64,000 nt of DNA. Origin: Cytobacillus citreus. GTDB lineage: Bacteria; Bacillota; Bacilli; Bacillales; Cytobacillaceae. The stretch covers positions 250,343 through 314,342 of the forward strand of contig NZ_JAGYPM010000004.1 of the NCBI RefSeq assembly GCF_018343665.1, written 5' to 3'. The position numbers and the translations under genes are program-made. Shown here piece by piece: positions 1-10,491 of this stretch. How positions within the stretch are numbered: position 1 is the first letter of the stretch; every line of letters begins with the position of its first letter. The notes beneath the pieces are model-generated. The model did no database searches, was not told the DNA's origin, and saw only the letters and a list, made by a program, of their open reading frames with translations.

Positions 1-22
1 TTATAGCGAAGCGGGATGCCAA

Positions 23-241
23 ATGAGGTTTCTATTTTTAATTATTGGACTAGTTTTCGATGTAATCGCTTCGTTCATTTCTGTACTCTTTTTCACAGGG
101 TTTGCACAGTCTTTTGTAGATGGGCTTATTTATTATTGGGATTTTATTTTTATATGCGGACTGAAAATTTCTAATAAAAAATTATGGGGGCTTAGCTTAA
201 TAAGTGCCCTATTCATCATGTTATATATAGTGGAACAATAG
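23..241 (+). CDS. Small hydrophobic protein, unknown
   Basis: A 72-residue open frame encoding a hydrophobic protein with a membrane segment at about residues 3-27 and a second near the C-terminus (about 54-69). No recognisable family. The ribosome site before the ATG is weak, so the start is uncertain and the gene could begin outside the window or be a remnant. It lies just upstream of the thiC riboswitch but is separated from it by about 100 bp and is not obviously linked to thiamin. Confidence 0.35.
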   Translation: MRFLFLIIGLVFDVIASFISVLFFTGFAQSFVDGLIYYWDFIFICGLKISNKKLWGLSLISALFIMLYIVEQ

Positions 242-345
242 GTGCAGTATTTACAGAGTATGTGGTAAGTGAGGGGTAAGAATTGAAATAGAATCTTTTA
301 TTTTCTTATAGACTCATGTATACTAGAATCAAATTGAATAGAAAT

Positions 346-2380
<2,035 letters not shown>

Positions 2381-2445
2381 GAAAAATGAAAGCTTTCGCA
2401 AAAAGATGTTAACGAATACCTTGTTTTACTAAGGAGGCTGTTCTA

Positions 2446-2613
2446 ATGAAGGAGCAAAATCTTACTAAGGAAATAAAACAACTGGAAATCCGCTTGGTAT
2501 TGTTGAAAAGGCAATTAGAAGAAATTCAAAAAAACTGTGAACACCAATTTATAGGGAGTCCATACTCTGAAACTTGTATGAAGTGTAATAAAGTAAATGT
2601 TTTATACTATTAA
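2446..2613 (+). CDS. Small Cys/His protein, unknown
   Basis: A 55-residue frame with a strong ribosome site (AAGGAGG at 2431-2437, 8 bp before ATG). The N-terminal half is a charged heptad-like helix rich in Leu, Lys and Glu. The C-terminal half has one Cys-x-His and a later CxxC, a layout that could bind one metal ion. No family recognised. It follows thiC by 65 bp with no terminator between, and a terminator comes right after, so it may ride on the riboswitch-controlled transcript. A role in thiamin metabolism is only a guess from position. Confidence 0.6.
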   Translation: MKEQNLTKEIKQLEIRLVLLKRQLEEIQKNCEHQFIGSPYSETCMKCNKVNVLYY

Positions 2614-2661
2614 CAGAAGTCATAAAAGGGTCACTTTCCGATAAATATATCTTTTTTTATT

Positions 2662-2700
2662 AAACCTTGTCTTAATATTTTATTGGGACAAGGTTTTATT
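2662..2700 (+). terminator. Rho-independent terminator
   Basis: Perfect 10-bp stem AAACCTTGTC / GACAAGGTTT followed by a T-rich run. It ends the thiC and small-protein transcription unit. Confidence 0.85.
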
Positions 2701-2783
2701 TTTGTTTACCAGGAAATTATAAATTTCTCGACTTGTGGATAACTGTTCGATAAAATGTTCGTATAAATAGTAGGGGTATTGGT

Positions 2784-3833
2784 ATGAGTAAACATGAGAG
2801 CGGAGTAATTAAACGGATTTTAAAAGAACATTTTGATGGTTTTTGGAAAATGAATGAAAGGAGATTTCCAGAAACATATCGGGATGATATAAAAGAGACA
2901 GTTGAGAAAGCCATTCGATGTGGTACTCGTGATTTAGGCTATTCTCGTTACGAATGCGTAGGCTGCGAAGGAAACCCCAAGCCTGTTTTTGTTTGCTTTA
3001 CATGTAAGAGTCGTTTCTGCCATAAATGTGGAAAGAAGTATACAGATGATTGGTCTGAAAAACAACAGGAAATGATTTTAGATGTACCGCATCACCATTT
3101 GGTGTTTACGATACCGAGGGAACTTCGAAACGTATTCTTTGAAGATCGAAAAAAGTTAAATAAACTAAGTAAGCAAGTTGCAGAAGTGTTTCAATACCAT
3201 TACCAAAAGAGAAGTAAAAAGCGTAATTTGACAGTTGGAGTTATTACGGTAATCCATACATTTGGAAGAGATTTAAAATTCAACCCACATATTCATCCCC
3301 TAGTAACAGAAGGAGCGCTAGATAATCGAAATGAATGGGTTTCAAGTGAGTATATTCCCTATGATTTTTTGAGAAAGTCTTGGCAAAAAGTTGTATTAGA
3401 TTTATCGCAGATTAACGGGCAGTAAGACCCCACTTCAAGGTTGCGAGAGAATTAAAGAAACCTAAGTGGGGGATCAACTGTCAGTAAAGGCCCGACGACG
3501 GACACGATGTCCTAGTCAGGCGAAAGCCACAGGACGTGGCGTTTTGAGCGTGATTGGTTCAACTAACCATCAGTGGGGGATGAAAGAAAATCCCCACTGA
3601 TGGAAGTTTCACTTTATTGAAGGCATGGTTTCCGAGTAATCAAAAGGTGATTAATTTAATTAATGAATTGTATCAAAGATATCCGAACGGATTTTATGTA
3701 AATGCAGAAAAGAAAATGAAAGATGCGAAAGGAGCCGCAAAGTACATAGGAAGATACTTAGCTAGACCAGCGATAGCTGAGTATCGCATTGAAGAATATG
3801 ATGGCAAGGTTGTGAGCTTTTGGTATGAAGATC
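2784..3833 (+). pseudogene. IS91-family transposase, interrupted and truncated
   Basis: HUH-type rolling-circle transposase. The first part (2784-3404) shows the N-terminal zinc-finger region (CVGC, CFTC, CHKC) and the HUH signature as NPHIHPLV. The second part (from 3618) resumes with the KAWFPSNQ segment and continues to YIGRYLARPAI and FWYED, after which similarity stops at about 3833. Removing 3406-3617 rejoins the two halves in frame (Asp-Leu-Leu-Lys-Ala), so the gene was intact before that insertion. The missing C-terminus means a second loss event. The element is dead. ISs of this type insert without target duplication, and no clear ori/ter ends were identified. Confidence 0.88.
3406..3617. 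mobile_element. MITE-like insertion with TTTAT target duplication
   Basis: A 212-bp insert (including one target copy) within the IS91 transposase. It is flanked by direct TTTAT repeats (3401-3405 and 3613-3617), and its exact removal restores the reading frame. Inside are subterminal palindromes: CCCCACTT/AAGTGGGG (3428-3435 with 3464-3471) and the perfect 12-bp CCATCAGTGGGG / CCCCACTGATGG (3567-3578 with 3592-3603), with a structured, more G+C-rich centre ending in GGTTCAAC. It has no coding capacity. The TTTAT site and hairpin ends recall non-autonomous IS200/IS605-type or bcr1-type elements of bacilli, but that assignment is from memory. Confidence 0.8.
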
Positions 3834-4046
3834 GTGGTAAGTGGAGGGGTAAGAATCGAAATAGATGGCGGATATGTTGGGTTAAATGTTAAAGAGGTTT
3901 TGATTTGGGGAGTGATATATGCTTTTTTATTGCCCCCACTAACGACCCCGTATGTACGTCTTGTCATTTGGATATTTAGGGAGTTATTACAAAAAATAAA
4001 CAACTATTTTTCTGTGCTAAAAATAAACAAGGATCGTTGAAAGAGC

Positions 4047-4469
4047 ATGTGGAAAATGAAGCAGGTAATCGGGATATTCATTGTTGTTTTCCTTATTATA
4101 TCCTTGTACTTATGTATTTTAAGTTTTTTACTTTATTTACTAGGTCTTATTCCAATATTAGAAATACAAATAGAAGGTTTTTATAAATTGCTTGGATTTT
4201 CAGTATGTGTCATGCTTTGGGCTATTCCATTTGAAATTATTAATCTATTACTTGCTTCCTTGCCGAAGAATAGCATCATAAACAAAGGGATTATTCTAGT
4301 AAACATTATCTTCTTTACCTTCTATATTATCTGGTTGGATTCACGTTTTACCAGCATAAGCTTTTCAACATTAGGGATGGTTTGCTACATTATAGTACTC
4401 GTTTTAATTGCTATGATCATTCAAATAGGCGGCGAAAAAATTGCAGTTCATGATAAAAGAAAATCATAA
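4047..4469 (+). CDS. Small integral membrane protein, YrvL-like
   Basis: 140 residues with four predicted membrane segments (about 7-33, 46-67, 76-97 and 106-127) and a basic tail. Length, topology and the pattern FYKLLG, then PFEIIN, resemble the YrvL family of Bacillus regulatory membrane proteins, an assignment made from memory and not secure. The start at 4047 or the ATG at 4056 are both possible. It stands alone between the dead transposase and a DUF418 gene. No function can be assigned from context. Confidence 0.55.
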   Translation: MWKMKQVIGIFIVVFLIISLYLCILSFLLYLLGLIPILEIQIEGFYKLLGFSVCVMLWAIPFEIINLLLASLPKNSIINKGIILVNIIFFTFYIIWLDSRFTSISFSTLGMVCYIIVLVLIAMIIQIGGEKIAVHDKRKS

Positions 4470-4589
4470 GCTAGGATTATGACAATATTGTAAGATTTTC
4501 CTCTACCCTTGTAATCTAATTCACTTTCTCGAAATGTCAAACTTCATTAAGATATGATACAGAAATGCGAGTTTAGGAGAGTGATTAGA

Positions 4590-5798
4590 TTGAACACATT
4601 GCAGCCGGTGGAACAGAATAAACGCATTCAGATAGTGGATGTGCTGAGGGGGATTGCCATCTTAGGAATATTGTTAGTGAATATGGCACACTTTAGTTAT
4701 CCTGATGTATATTTATCGATGGTTGGAAAGGAAAACTTTTTTACCGAACAATGGAATACTGCTGATCATGTTGTTCGTGTACTTTTGGATATTTTTATCC
4801 AAATGAAATTTATATTGCTTTTTTCTTTATTATTTGGCTTCGGCATGGTTGTGATGATGGAACGGGTCATAGAAAAAAACAGGAGGTTCGTACCTGTCTA
4901 TATTCGTAGATTGCTGGCATTGCTTCTATTCGGAGCGATACATGCCTTTCTTATTTGGGATGGCGATATTTTAATGGATTATGCCTTACTTGGTTTTGTT
5001 CTGCTGCTTTTTAGGAAGGCTAAGGCAAGGACATTAGTGATTTGGGCTATTCTTTTTTACACACTGTTTGCTTTACCTTTTGTATTATCAAGTTTCGGTA
5101 CAGCTGCACAGCCTGGGATGGAAGAGTGGCAACAATCAATGGAGGGGGAGGCAAAGCAAGCATTAGAGGTGTATGGGAATGGAAGCTTCATGGACATTGC
5201 TGAGCAGCGTATACATGATCGCATGATGTATATGTCAATGAATGGCATGCTTTCAGGTCCACTTTTATATTTTTATTCTTCACTGCCATACTTTAGCATG
5301 TTCTTAATCGGAGCGGCCATGGCGAAAGCAAGAATTCTACATAAGCCTGAAGAGAAACGTAATGTGCTAAAGCGAATATGGATCTTAGGATTCATGATCG
5401 GTGTGCCTGCAAATCTTTTATTTGGTTTAAAAGGTCAGGAGATCTGTCTTTTAATTGGTGCTCCATTCATGATGCTTTTCTATATAACATCGATTACCTA
5501 TTTGTTTAATAAAACTCGGATGAAAAAACTATTGCTCCCATTTTCAGCCGTTGGAAAAACAGCCTTTACGAATTATCTAATGCAATCAATAATTGGAACC
5601 TTGATTTTTTATAACTATGGTTTTGGTTTATATGGAAAGGTGAATCCATTTAACGGGTTTCTGCTAACAATCGGAATTTTTGCCATTCAGATGGTGATCA
5701 GTCATTTTTGGGTTAAACGCTTTGCATTCGGACCATTTGAATGGATTTGGCGTATGATAACCTATTTAAAACCACAACCTTTTCTAAAAAAATCATAG
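4590..5798 (+). CDS. DUF418 / YeiB-type membrane protein
   Basis: About 402 residues, polytopic. The N-terminal segment IVDVLRGIAILGILLVNM is the hallmark of the YeiB/DUF418 group, which is related to heparan-alpha-glucosaminide acyltransferase-like proteins. The C-terminal third (about 290-385) is the DUF418 domain with TNYLMQS. The substrate is unknown. The TTG at 4590 is taken as start because TAGGAGA lies 10 bp upstream; the frame is open to 4554 without a good ribosome site. A terminator follows directly. It seems to be a single-gene unit next to the Bce-type module. Confidence 0.85.
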   Translation: MNTLQPVEQNKRIQIVDVLRGIAILGILLVNMAHFSYPDVYLSMVGKENFFTEQWNTADHVVRVLLDIFIQMKFILLFSLLFGFGMVVMMERVIEKNRRFVPVYIRRLLALLLFGAIHAFLIWDGDILMDYALLGFVLLLFRKAKARTLVIWAILFYTLFALPFVLSSFGTAAQPGMEEWQQSMEGEAKQALEVYGNGSFMDIAEQRIHDRMMYMSMNGMLSGPLLYFYSSLPYFSMFLIGAAMAKARILHKPEEKRNVLKRIWILGFMIGVPANLLFGLKGQEICLLIGAPFMMLFYITSITYLFNKTRMKKLLLPFSAVGKTAFTNYLMQSIIGTLIFYNYGFGLYGKVNPFNGFLLTIGIFAIQMVISHFWVKRFAFGPFEWIWRMITYLKPQPFLKKS

Positions 5799-5811
5799 TC
5801 TTGGAGTATAG

Positions 5812-5835
5812 CTCGCCAATTTGGCGAGTTTTTTC
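5812..5835 (+). terminator. Rho-independent terminator
   Basis: Stem CTCGCCAA / TTGGCGAG with a minimal loop followed by TTTTTT. It ends the DUF418 gene. Confidence 0.85.
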
Positions 5836-5896
5836 AGCTTCTATATCTTTTGTATTGTAAAATAATATTAGTCAGGCTGAAAGGAGTATCAAAAGT

Positions 5897-6595
5897 ATGT
5901 ATAAAATTTATGTTGTAGAAGATGATCGCAAAATGGCTTCGATTATTTGTCAATATTTAAAGAAGTATGGCTATGATGCACATTATGCTGAGGACTTTGA
6001 TTATGTAAAGCAAGAGTTTATTCAATATCGGCCTGATCTTGTTATATTAGATATCAATCTGCCTTCCTTTGATGGCTTTTATTGGTGCAGACAAATTCGT
6101 GGATTATCGAATGTACCTATCATCTTTTTATCAGCTCGCTCAGGAGAAATGGATCAAGTATTTGCGATTGAAAATGGTGGAGATGACTATATTACGAAAC
6201 CATTTCATCTTGAGGTTCTTCTTGCGAAAGTGAAGGGCGTCATCCGCAGAACTTATGGAGATTATGCGATTCCATCAGATCATAATGTCCTTGAAATGGA
6301 TGGACTATTCTTATATCGAGATAAAAATATCATTGAATATAATGGAGAAAAAACGGAGTGCAGCCCAAAGGAGTTTCGCCTGCTTGATTGTTTAGCGAAG
6401 AAAGCTGATAAAATTGTTTCAAGAGATAAGCTTTTGGAAGCTATTTGGGATGAAATCGATCTTGTGGATGATAATACGTTAAATGTAAATATTCGAAGAG
6501 CTCGAAAAAGGCTTGATGAAATAGGGATTCACGATGCGATTCAAACGATGCGCGGACAAGGATATATGTTAAAAAAAAGCTGGAGGCAGTCATAA
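5897..6595 (+). CDS. BceR-type OmpR-family response regulator
   Basis: 232 residues: receiver domain (1-115) with the acidic pocket at E8-D10, phospho-acceptor D52 in LVILDINLP and K101-type KPF motif, then an OmpR winged helix (about 130-228) ending in the typical GYML strand. It is the DNA-binding partner of the kinase that overlaps its stop codon by 1 bp. In this family the regulator activates the linked ABC transporter genes in response to cell-wall-active peptides. Candidate binding sites are at 7655-7678. Whether it is the BceR, PsdR or YxdJ paralogue cannot be told from the sequence alone. Confidence 0.92.
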   Translation: MYKIYVVEDDRKMASIICQYLKKYGYDAHYAEDFDYVKQEFIQYRPDLVILDINLPSFDGFYWCRQIRGLSNVPIIFLSARSGEMDQVFAIENGGDDYITKPFHLEVLLAKVKGVIRRTYGDYAIPSDHNVLEMDGLFLYRDKNIIEYNGEKTECSPKEFRLLDCLAKKADKIVSRDKLLEAIWDEIDLVDDNTLNVNIRRARKRLDEIGIHDAIQTMRGQGYMLKKSWRQS

Positions 6596-7662
6596 TGAGC
6601 TTTTTTCAATTTTTATTCGATCGGCTCGCCTATGTGATTGTTTACTTTGTTACTATCATTCTCGTTCTGCTAGTCGTCAAGCTAGGATTGTTTGAAAGTG
6701 GAGTATCTTTTTCTACTAGTAATCTTTTTTATATCGGCCTTTTATCTATTGTCTTGCTTTTGATTTATTTGTTTATTGATTACTTAAGACAGAGGCCTTT
6801 TTATGTTGGGCTAAGCAATGCTTCAAAAGAAGCCGACCTTCAATCATTTTTAAAAATGACAGCAGTAACGCGAGAACAGCAAGTGTTCAAACAGCTTTGT
6901 GAAGAGGCTTATCAAGATTATGCTGAGAAGTTGTTTATGTATGAGGAACAGCAAAAGCAAAACTATTATTTTACGAATCGGTGGACACATCAAATGAAGA
7001 CGCCTTTGTCTGTTATTCGCCTCATGCTTGAGGAAGAAGAGGAATGGACAAAGGAAGAGCTATTAGAGCAAATTGATGAGGAAACATTAAAGCTGCAAGA
7101 TGGATTACAAATGATGCTTTCAACCATTCGCCTGCAAAAATTCGAGCTTGATTTTTCTGTTGAAAAAATTGAATTGCTATCGTTTATTCGTTCCATTTTG
7201 CATGATAAACGTAAAACCTTTATACGGTATCGGATTTTTCCGAAGCTTGAAACAGATCATGAGGAAATGTTGATTGAGTCTGATAAAAAATGGCTGACCT
7301 TTGTATTGGAACAATTATTACATAATGCATTAAAGTATTCACATGGAAAAAAGAGCGAAGACGTAAAGTATATAAAAATATCGATAGAGTTTATTGAAAA
7401 TAAAATAAAGCTTGCAATCGCAGACAAAGGCATTGGAATCAAACGGGAGGACCTTTCTAGAGTATTTGATCCTTTTTTTACAGGGGAAAATGGCCGAAAG
7501 CTGCATGAGTCAACGGGAATGGGGCTTTATTTAGCGAAAAGGATTTGCGATCAATTACATCATCCGATTATGATTCATTCAGTTGAAAATGAAGGGACAG
7601 TGGTTGAGCTTCATTTTCAACAGTCATTTGATTATTATCAGTTTGCTCGTGATGAAAGATGA
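6595..7662 (+). CDS. BceS-type intramembrane-sensing histidine kinase
   Basis: 355 residues. Two membrane helices (about 11-31 and 43-63) separated by only about a dozen residues, so there is no extracellular sensor domain, as in BceS-like kinases. The phospho-acceptor is H132 in WTHQMKTPLSVI. The HATPase domain has the N box (LHNALKYS), DKGIGI and GMGLYLAKR. These kinases detect peptide antibiotics by monitoring flux through their ABC transporter rather than by binding the drug. The start ATG overlaps the response regulator stop, indicating translational coupling. Confidence 0.92.
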   Translation: MSFFQFLFDRLAYVIVYFVTIILVLLVVKLGLFESGVSFSTSNLFYIGLLSIVLLLIYLFIDYLRQRPFYVGLSNASKEADLQSFLKMTAVTREQQVFKQLCEEAYQDYAEKLFMYEEQQKQNYYFTNRWTHQMKTPLSVIRLMLEEEEEWTKEELLEQIDEETLKLQDGLQMMLSTIRLQKFELDFSVEKIELLSFIRSILHDKRKTFIRYRIFPKLETDHEEMLIESDKKWLTFVLEQLLHNALKYSHGKKSEDVKYIKISIEFIENKIKLAIADKGIGIKREDLSRVFDPFFTGENGRKLHESTGMGLYLAKRICDQLHHPIMIHSVENEGTVVELHFQQSFDYYQFARDER

Positions 7663-7678
7663 CAAAATTGTCATCTTT
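7655..7678. promoter_or_regulatory. Perfect 24-bp palindrome, probable BceR-type operator
   Basis: A perfect inverted repeat with 12-bp arms (AAAGATGACAAA and its complement), overlapping the kinase stop codon. Its core TGACA-N4-TGTCA fits the TNACA-N4-TGTNA pattern recalled for BceR-like regulators. A looser pair TTTGTCA (7688-7694) / TGACAAA (7708-7714) follows. The position before the transporter genes suits an activator site. A T/C-rich tail means it could also slow or end transcription. Confidence 0.7.
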
Positions 7679-7763
7679 CTCTCTTTCTTTGTCATTTTTA
7701 TCGATAGTGACAAAACTATTCTTTGTTTAAATTAGACTTAATGATATGACAAGGGGGATGAAC

Positions 7764-8543
7764 ATGCTATTACGGGCAACAAATATTACGAAAGTTTATA
7801 CATCCAAAAAAGGGAGCTATTCTCACCATGCTCTTGACCAATTCAATCTTCAAGTTGAAAAAGGAGAGTTCATCGGAATAATGGGTCCGTCTGGAAGCGG
7901 TAAATCAACGCTATTAAATATATTAGCCATGATTGACAAGCCCTCAGCAGGAACGGTAGAAATCGATGGTGTGAATACAAGGCAGCTGAATGATAAAGAA
8001 ATGGCACTTTTTCGCAGGAAACGGCTTGGATTTGTATTTCAGGATTTTAATTTACTTGATACTTTGTCGGTAAAGGAAAATATTCTGCTGCCTCTCGTAC
8101 TCGAAAGTATGCCAAAAAAAGAAATGGAGAAAAGGCTTGCTGACATTACAGAAGTTCTTGGAATTGGTGAAATATTACTTAAAAGGACTTATGAAATTTC
8201 AGGTGGCCAGCAACAGAGAACAGCAGCAGCAAGAGCTCTTATTCATAATCCTGAGTTGATTCTTGCAGATGAACCTACTGGAAACTTGGATTCAAAGGCT
8301 GCCCAGTCTTTAATGGAGGCATTGGAGAAGTTAAATAAGGAGCAAGGACGGTCCATTTTAATGGTAACTCATGATCCGTTTGCAGCAAGTTATTGCAATC
8401 GAATTGTGTTTATTCGAGATGGAAAACCGTATACGGAAATTTATAGAGGAGAAAAGAGACAAGCCTTTTTCCAAAAAATCCTTGATGTTCTTTCGATGCT
8501 GGGAGGTTCCTTTGATGACATTTCGTCAGCTCATTCTAAGTAA
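7764..8543 (+). CDS. BceA-type ABC transporter ATPase
   Basis: About 259 residues. Walker A GPSGSGKST, Q-loop in FVFQDFNLLDTL, signature SGGQQQR, Walker B LILADEPTGNLDS and the H-loop in MVTHD are all present. It pairs with the large permease that overlaps its end. Together such transporters remove or shield lipid-linked targets from peptide antibiotics and signal to the kinase. The frame extends to 7746, but the AAGGGGG site best serves the ATG at 7764, giving the usual N-terminus (MLLRATNITKVY). Confidence 0.93.
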   Translation: MLLRATNITKVYTSKKGSYSHHALDQFNLQVEKGEFIGIMGPSGSGKSTLLNILAMIDKPSAGTVEIDGVNTRQLNDKEMALFRRKRLGFVFQDFNLLDTLSVKENILLPLVLESMPKKEMEKRLADITEVLGIGEILLKRTYEISGGQQQRTAAARALIHNPELILADEPTGNLDSKAAQSLMEALEKLNKEQGRSILMVTHDPFAASYCNRIVFIRDGKPYTEIYRGEKRQAFFQKILDVLSMLGGSFDDISSAHSK

Positions 8544-10449
8544 TATTAAAGGAAACTTCCAAAAATATAGCTCCTATTTTTTAAGCAGCACATTCACGGT
8601 TTTTATTTTCTATTTATTTTCTGCTTTTATCTTTCATCCAAGTGTGGAAGGGCAGAATATTCATGAAATCATAACGATACTATTAATTTCGTGTGAGATT
8701 GTTATTGTCTTTTTTACTGTTTTCTTTGTCCTTTATTCCAATTCTGCCTTCATGAAGTCTAGGAAGAAGGAATTTGGACTCTTGAAGCTAATTGGGCTTG
8801 AGAATAAACAGATAGCGAAGCTTGTATTTTTTGAGTTTACGATTATTTCAATTGGTGCAATTATGGTTGGCATTTTGTTTGGAGTATTATTTTCGAAGCT
8901 GTTTTTCATGGGGATTAATGCGATTTTACAGCTGGAAATACCACTTGCTTTTATTGTTCCACTAAAAGCGATCATGACAACAATTATCGTGTTTTTTGCC
9001 TTATTTGAATTCATAACCCTTATTGGACTGAAGGAAATTAGAAATAGTGAAATTATTGAACTTATTAAGGCTTCAAAAAAACCGAAGCAGCCACCAAAAT
9101 ATTCACTTGTGCTTGTTATACTAGGCGTTCTTCTATTAATAGGAGGGTACCTACTTGCGGCAGTATCAAACTTAGTCATTCTTTTCTTCTCGATGATTCC
9201 TATTTTAGTGCTCGTCATTTTAGGTACGTATTTATTATTTGGGCAATTATCGACAGCTGTATTGTATAGATTAAGGGATTCTTCCTCACTTTATTGGAAA
9301 AAGACGAATATGACAACAATCAGCATGCTTGTTTTTAAAATCAAGGATAATGCGAGAATTTTAAGCATAGCAACCATTTTAAGTGCAGTCGTAACTTCAA
9401 GTATGGGGCTTCTTATTTGGTTTAATCATTTTTCTGGAGTTGCCATCCGCGGTCCACAGGATTTGATTATTTTGCAAAAAGGGTTGGATGAGAAAGACAA
9501 TGATTCGTATGATGAAGTGTCAACTCTTGCAAAGGAACATGAGGTAGAAATAAAGCATTATGATAAAACGGTTGTTTTGCCATCAACGGTTACACTTCGA
9601 GATGAAAAAGTCTCCTCGATGTGGATTATGTCAGAAAGTGATTATAATAAACGAGCAAAACAGATGAAACATGTTGAGCCGCTAAATATCGATGATGGAA
9701 AAGCTGTGTCTATCTCTCCGTTTGATCCAACGGAAGGAAAAAACTATCATCCGCCTAAGTATGAAGAAAAGGAAATGAATGTTGTAATTGCTGGAGGAAT
9801 GGAAACAATTGAGATCCAGTCATCCATCTACGAAGTAACATTCATTCGGGGTCAGGATGGTGGAAATGCATTTCTTCTTGTCACCGATGATAAAATCTTT
9901 GAGAAATGGGCAGGTGTCTTCCCGCGTCAGGAGCAGCTTGTCTTGCAGGATTATTATTTCGGCGATTTAGCAAATGCAAGCAATTTACTAACTGACTTAA
10001 TGAATCAAAAGAAAGACGCAACAATTTCGATTTATGATGGCTTTACAAATTATCTTGATATTAAAATGGGAAATAATCTTCTCTTATTTATCGGTCTTTT
10101 TATCTCGATGCTGTTTTTCCTTGCGTCAGGTAGCTTAATCTTCTTTAAGCTGATGACAGAAATTGATGAGGATCGGCAGGCATTTTCGATTATGCGGAAA
10201 TTGGGCATGACAGACGGAGAGGTTAGGCGTTCAGTGTCAATGCAAATGGGGATCCTATTTTTCTTACCAGTAGTCGTGGGGACAGTACACACCTTATTTG
10301 CTTTTAATAGCGCACGTGTAGCACTAGGCGCGACAACTGTCTTAAACACGGGGATAATTGCAATTGGTTTTTATTTGGTATTCCAATTTGTATACTTTTT
10401 TATTACGAGGGCCATTTATATGAGAAAAATTGTTCAAAAACAGAGCTGA
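8515..10449 (+). CDS. BceB-type ABC transporter permease
   Basis: 644 residues, matching the family. FtsX-like layout: one N-terminal helix, three helices (about 50-70, 105-130, 150-175), two more near 225-280 and one near 315, a large extracellular domain (about 330-510) and three C-terminal helices. The large outer domain is the hallmark of bacitracin/lantibiotic detoxification permeases. The ATG at 8515 follows GGGAGG and overlaps the ATPase gene by 29 bp, so translation is probably coupled. A terminator follows. Confidence 0.92.
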   Translation: MTFRQLILSNIKGNFQKYSSYFLSSTFTVFIFYLFSAFIFHPSVEGQNIHEIITILLISCEIVIVFFTVFFVLYSNSAFMKSRKKEFGLLKLIGLENKQIAKLVFFEFTIISIGAIMVGILFGVLFSKLFFMGINAILQLEIPLAFIVPLKAIMTTIIVFFALFEFITLIGLKEIRNSEIIELIKASKKPKQPPKYSLVLVILGVLLLIGGYLLAAVSNLVILFFSMIPILVLVILGTYLLFGQLSTAVLYRLRDSSSLYWKKTNMTTISMLVFKIKDNARILSIATILSAVVTSSMGLLIWFNHFSGVAIRGPQDLIILQKGLDEKDNDSYDEVSTLAKEHEVEIKHYDKTVVLPSTVTLRDEKVSSMWIMSESDYNKRAKQMKHVEPLNIDDGKAVSISPFDPTEGKNYHPPKYEEKEMNVVIAGGMETIEIQSSIYEVTFIRGQDGGNAFLLVTDDKIFEKWAGVFPRQEQLVLQDYYFGDLANASNLLTDLMNQKKDATISIYDGFTNYLDIKMGNNLLLFIGLFISMLFFLASGSLIFFKLMTEIDEDRQAFSIMRKLGMTDGEVRRSVSMQMGILFFLPVVVGTVHTLFAFNSARVALGATTVLNTGIIAIGFYLVFQFVYFFITRAIYMRKIVQKQS

Positions 10450-10456
10450 TAATTTA

Positions 10457-10489
10457 GAAAATCCTCCTTTTGAAAAAGGAGGATTTTCT
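10457..10489. terminator. Bidirectional terminator between converging genes
   Basis: Stem GAAAATCCTCCTTTT / AAAAAGGAGGATTTTC with a tiny loop, lying between the permease stop and the putP stop. A- and T-runs on both sides allow it to serve both strands. Confidence 0.88.
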
Positions 10490-10491
10490 CA

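Noticed and set aside
3825-4040. 71-codon frame overlapping the end of the transposase remnant
   Set aside because: No ribosome site, it begins inside the transposase fragment in another frame. It could be the tail of a lost membrane-protein gene, but this cannot be supported.
8733-9218. 161-codon minus-strand frame within the BceB-type permease gene
   Set aside because: Shadow of a well-supported membrane-protein gene; no start context.
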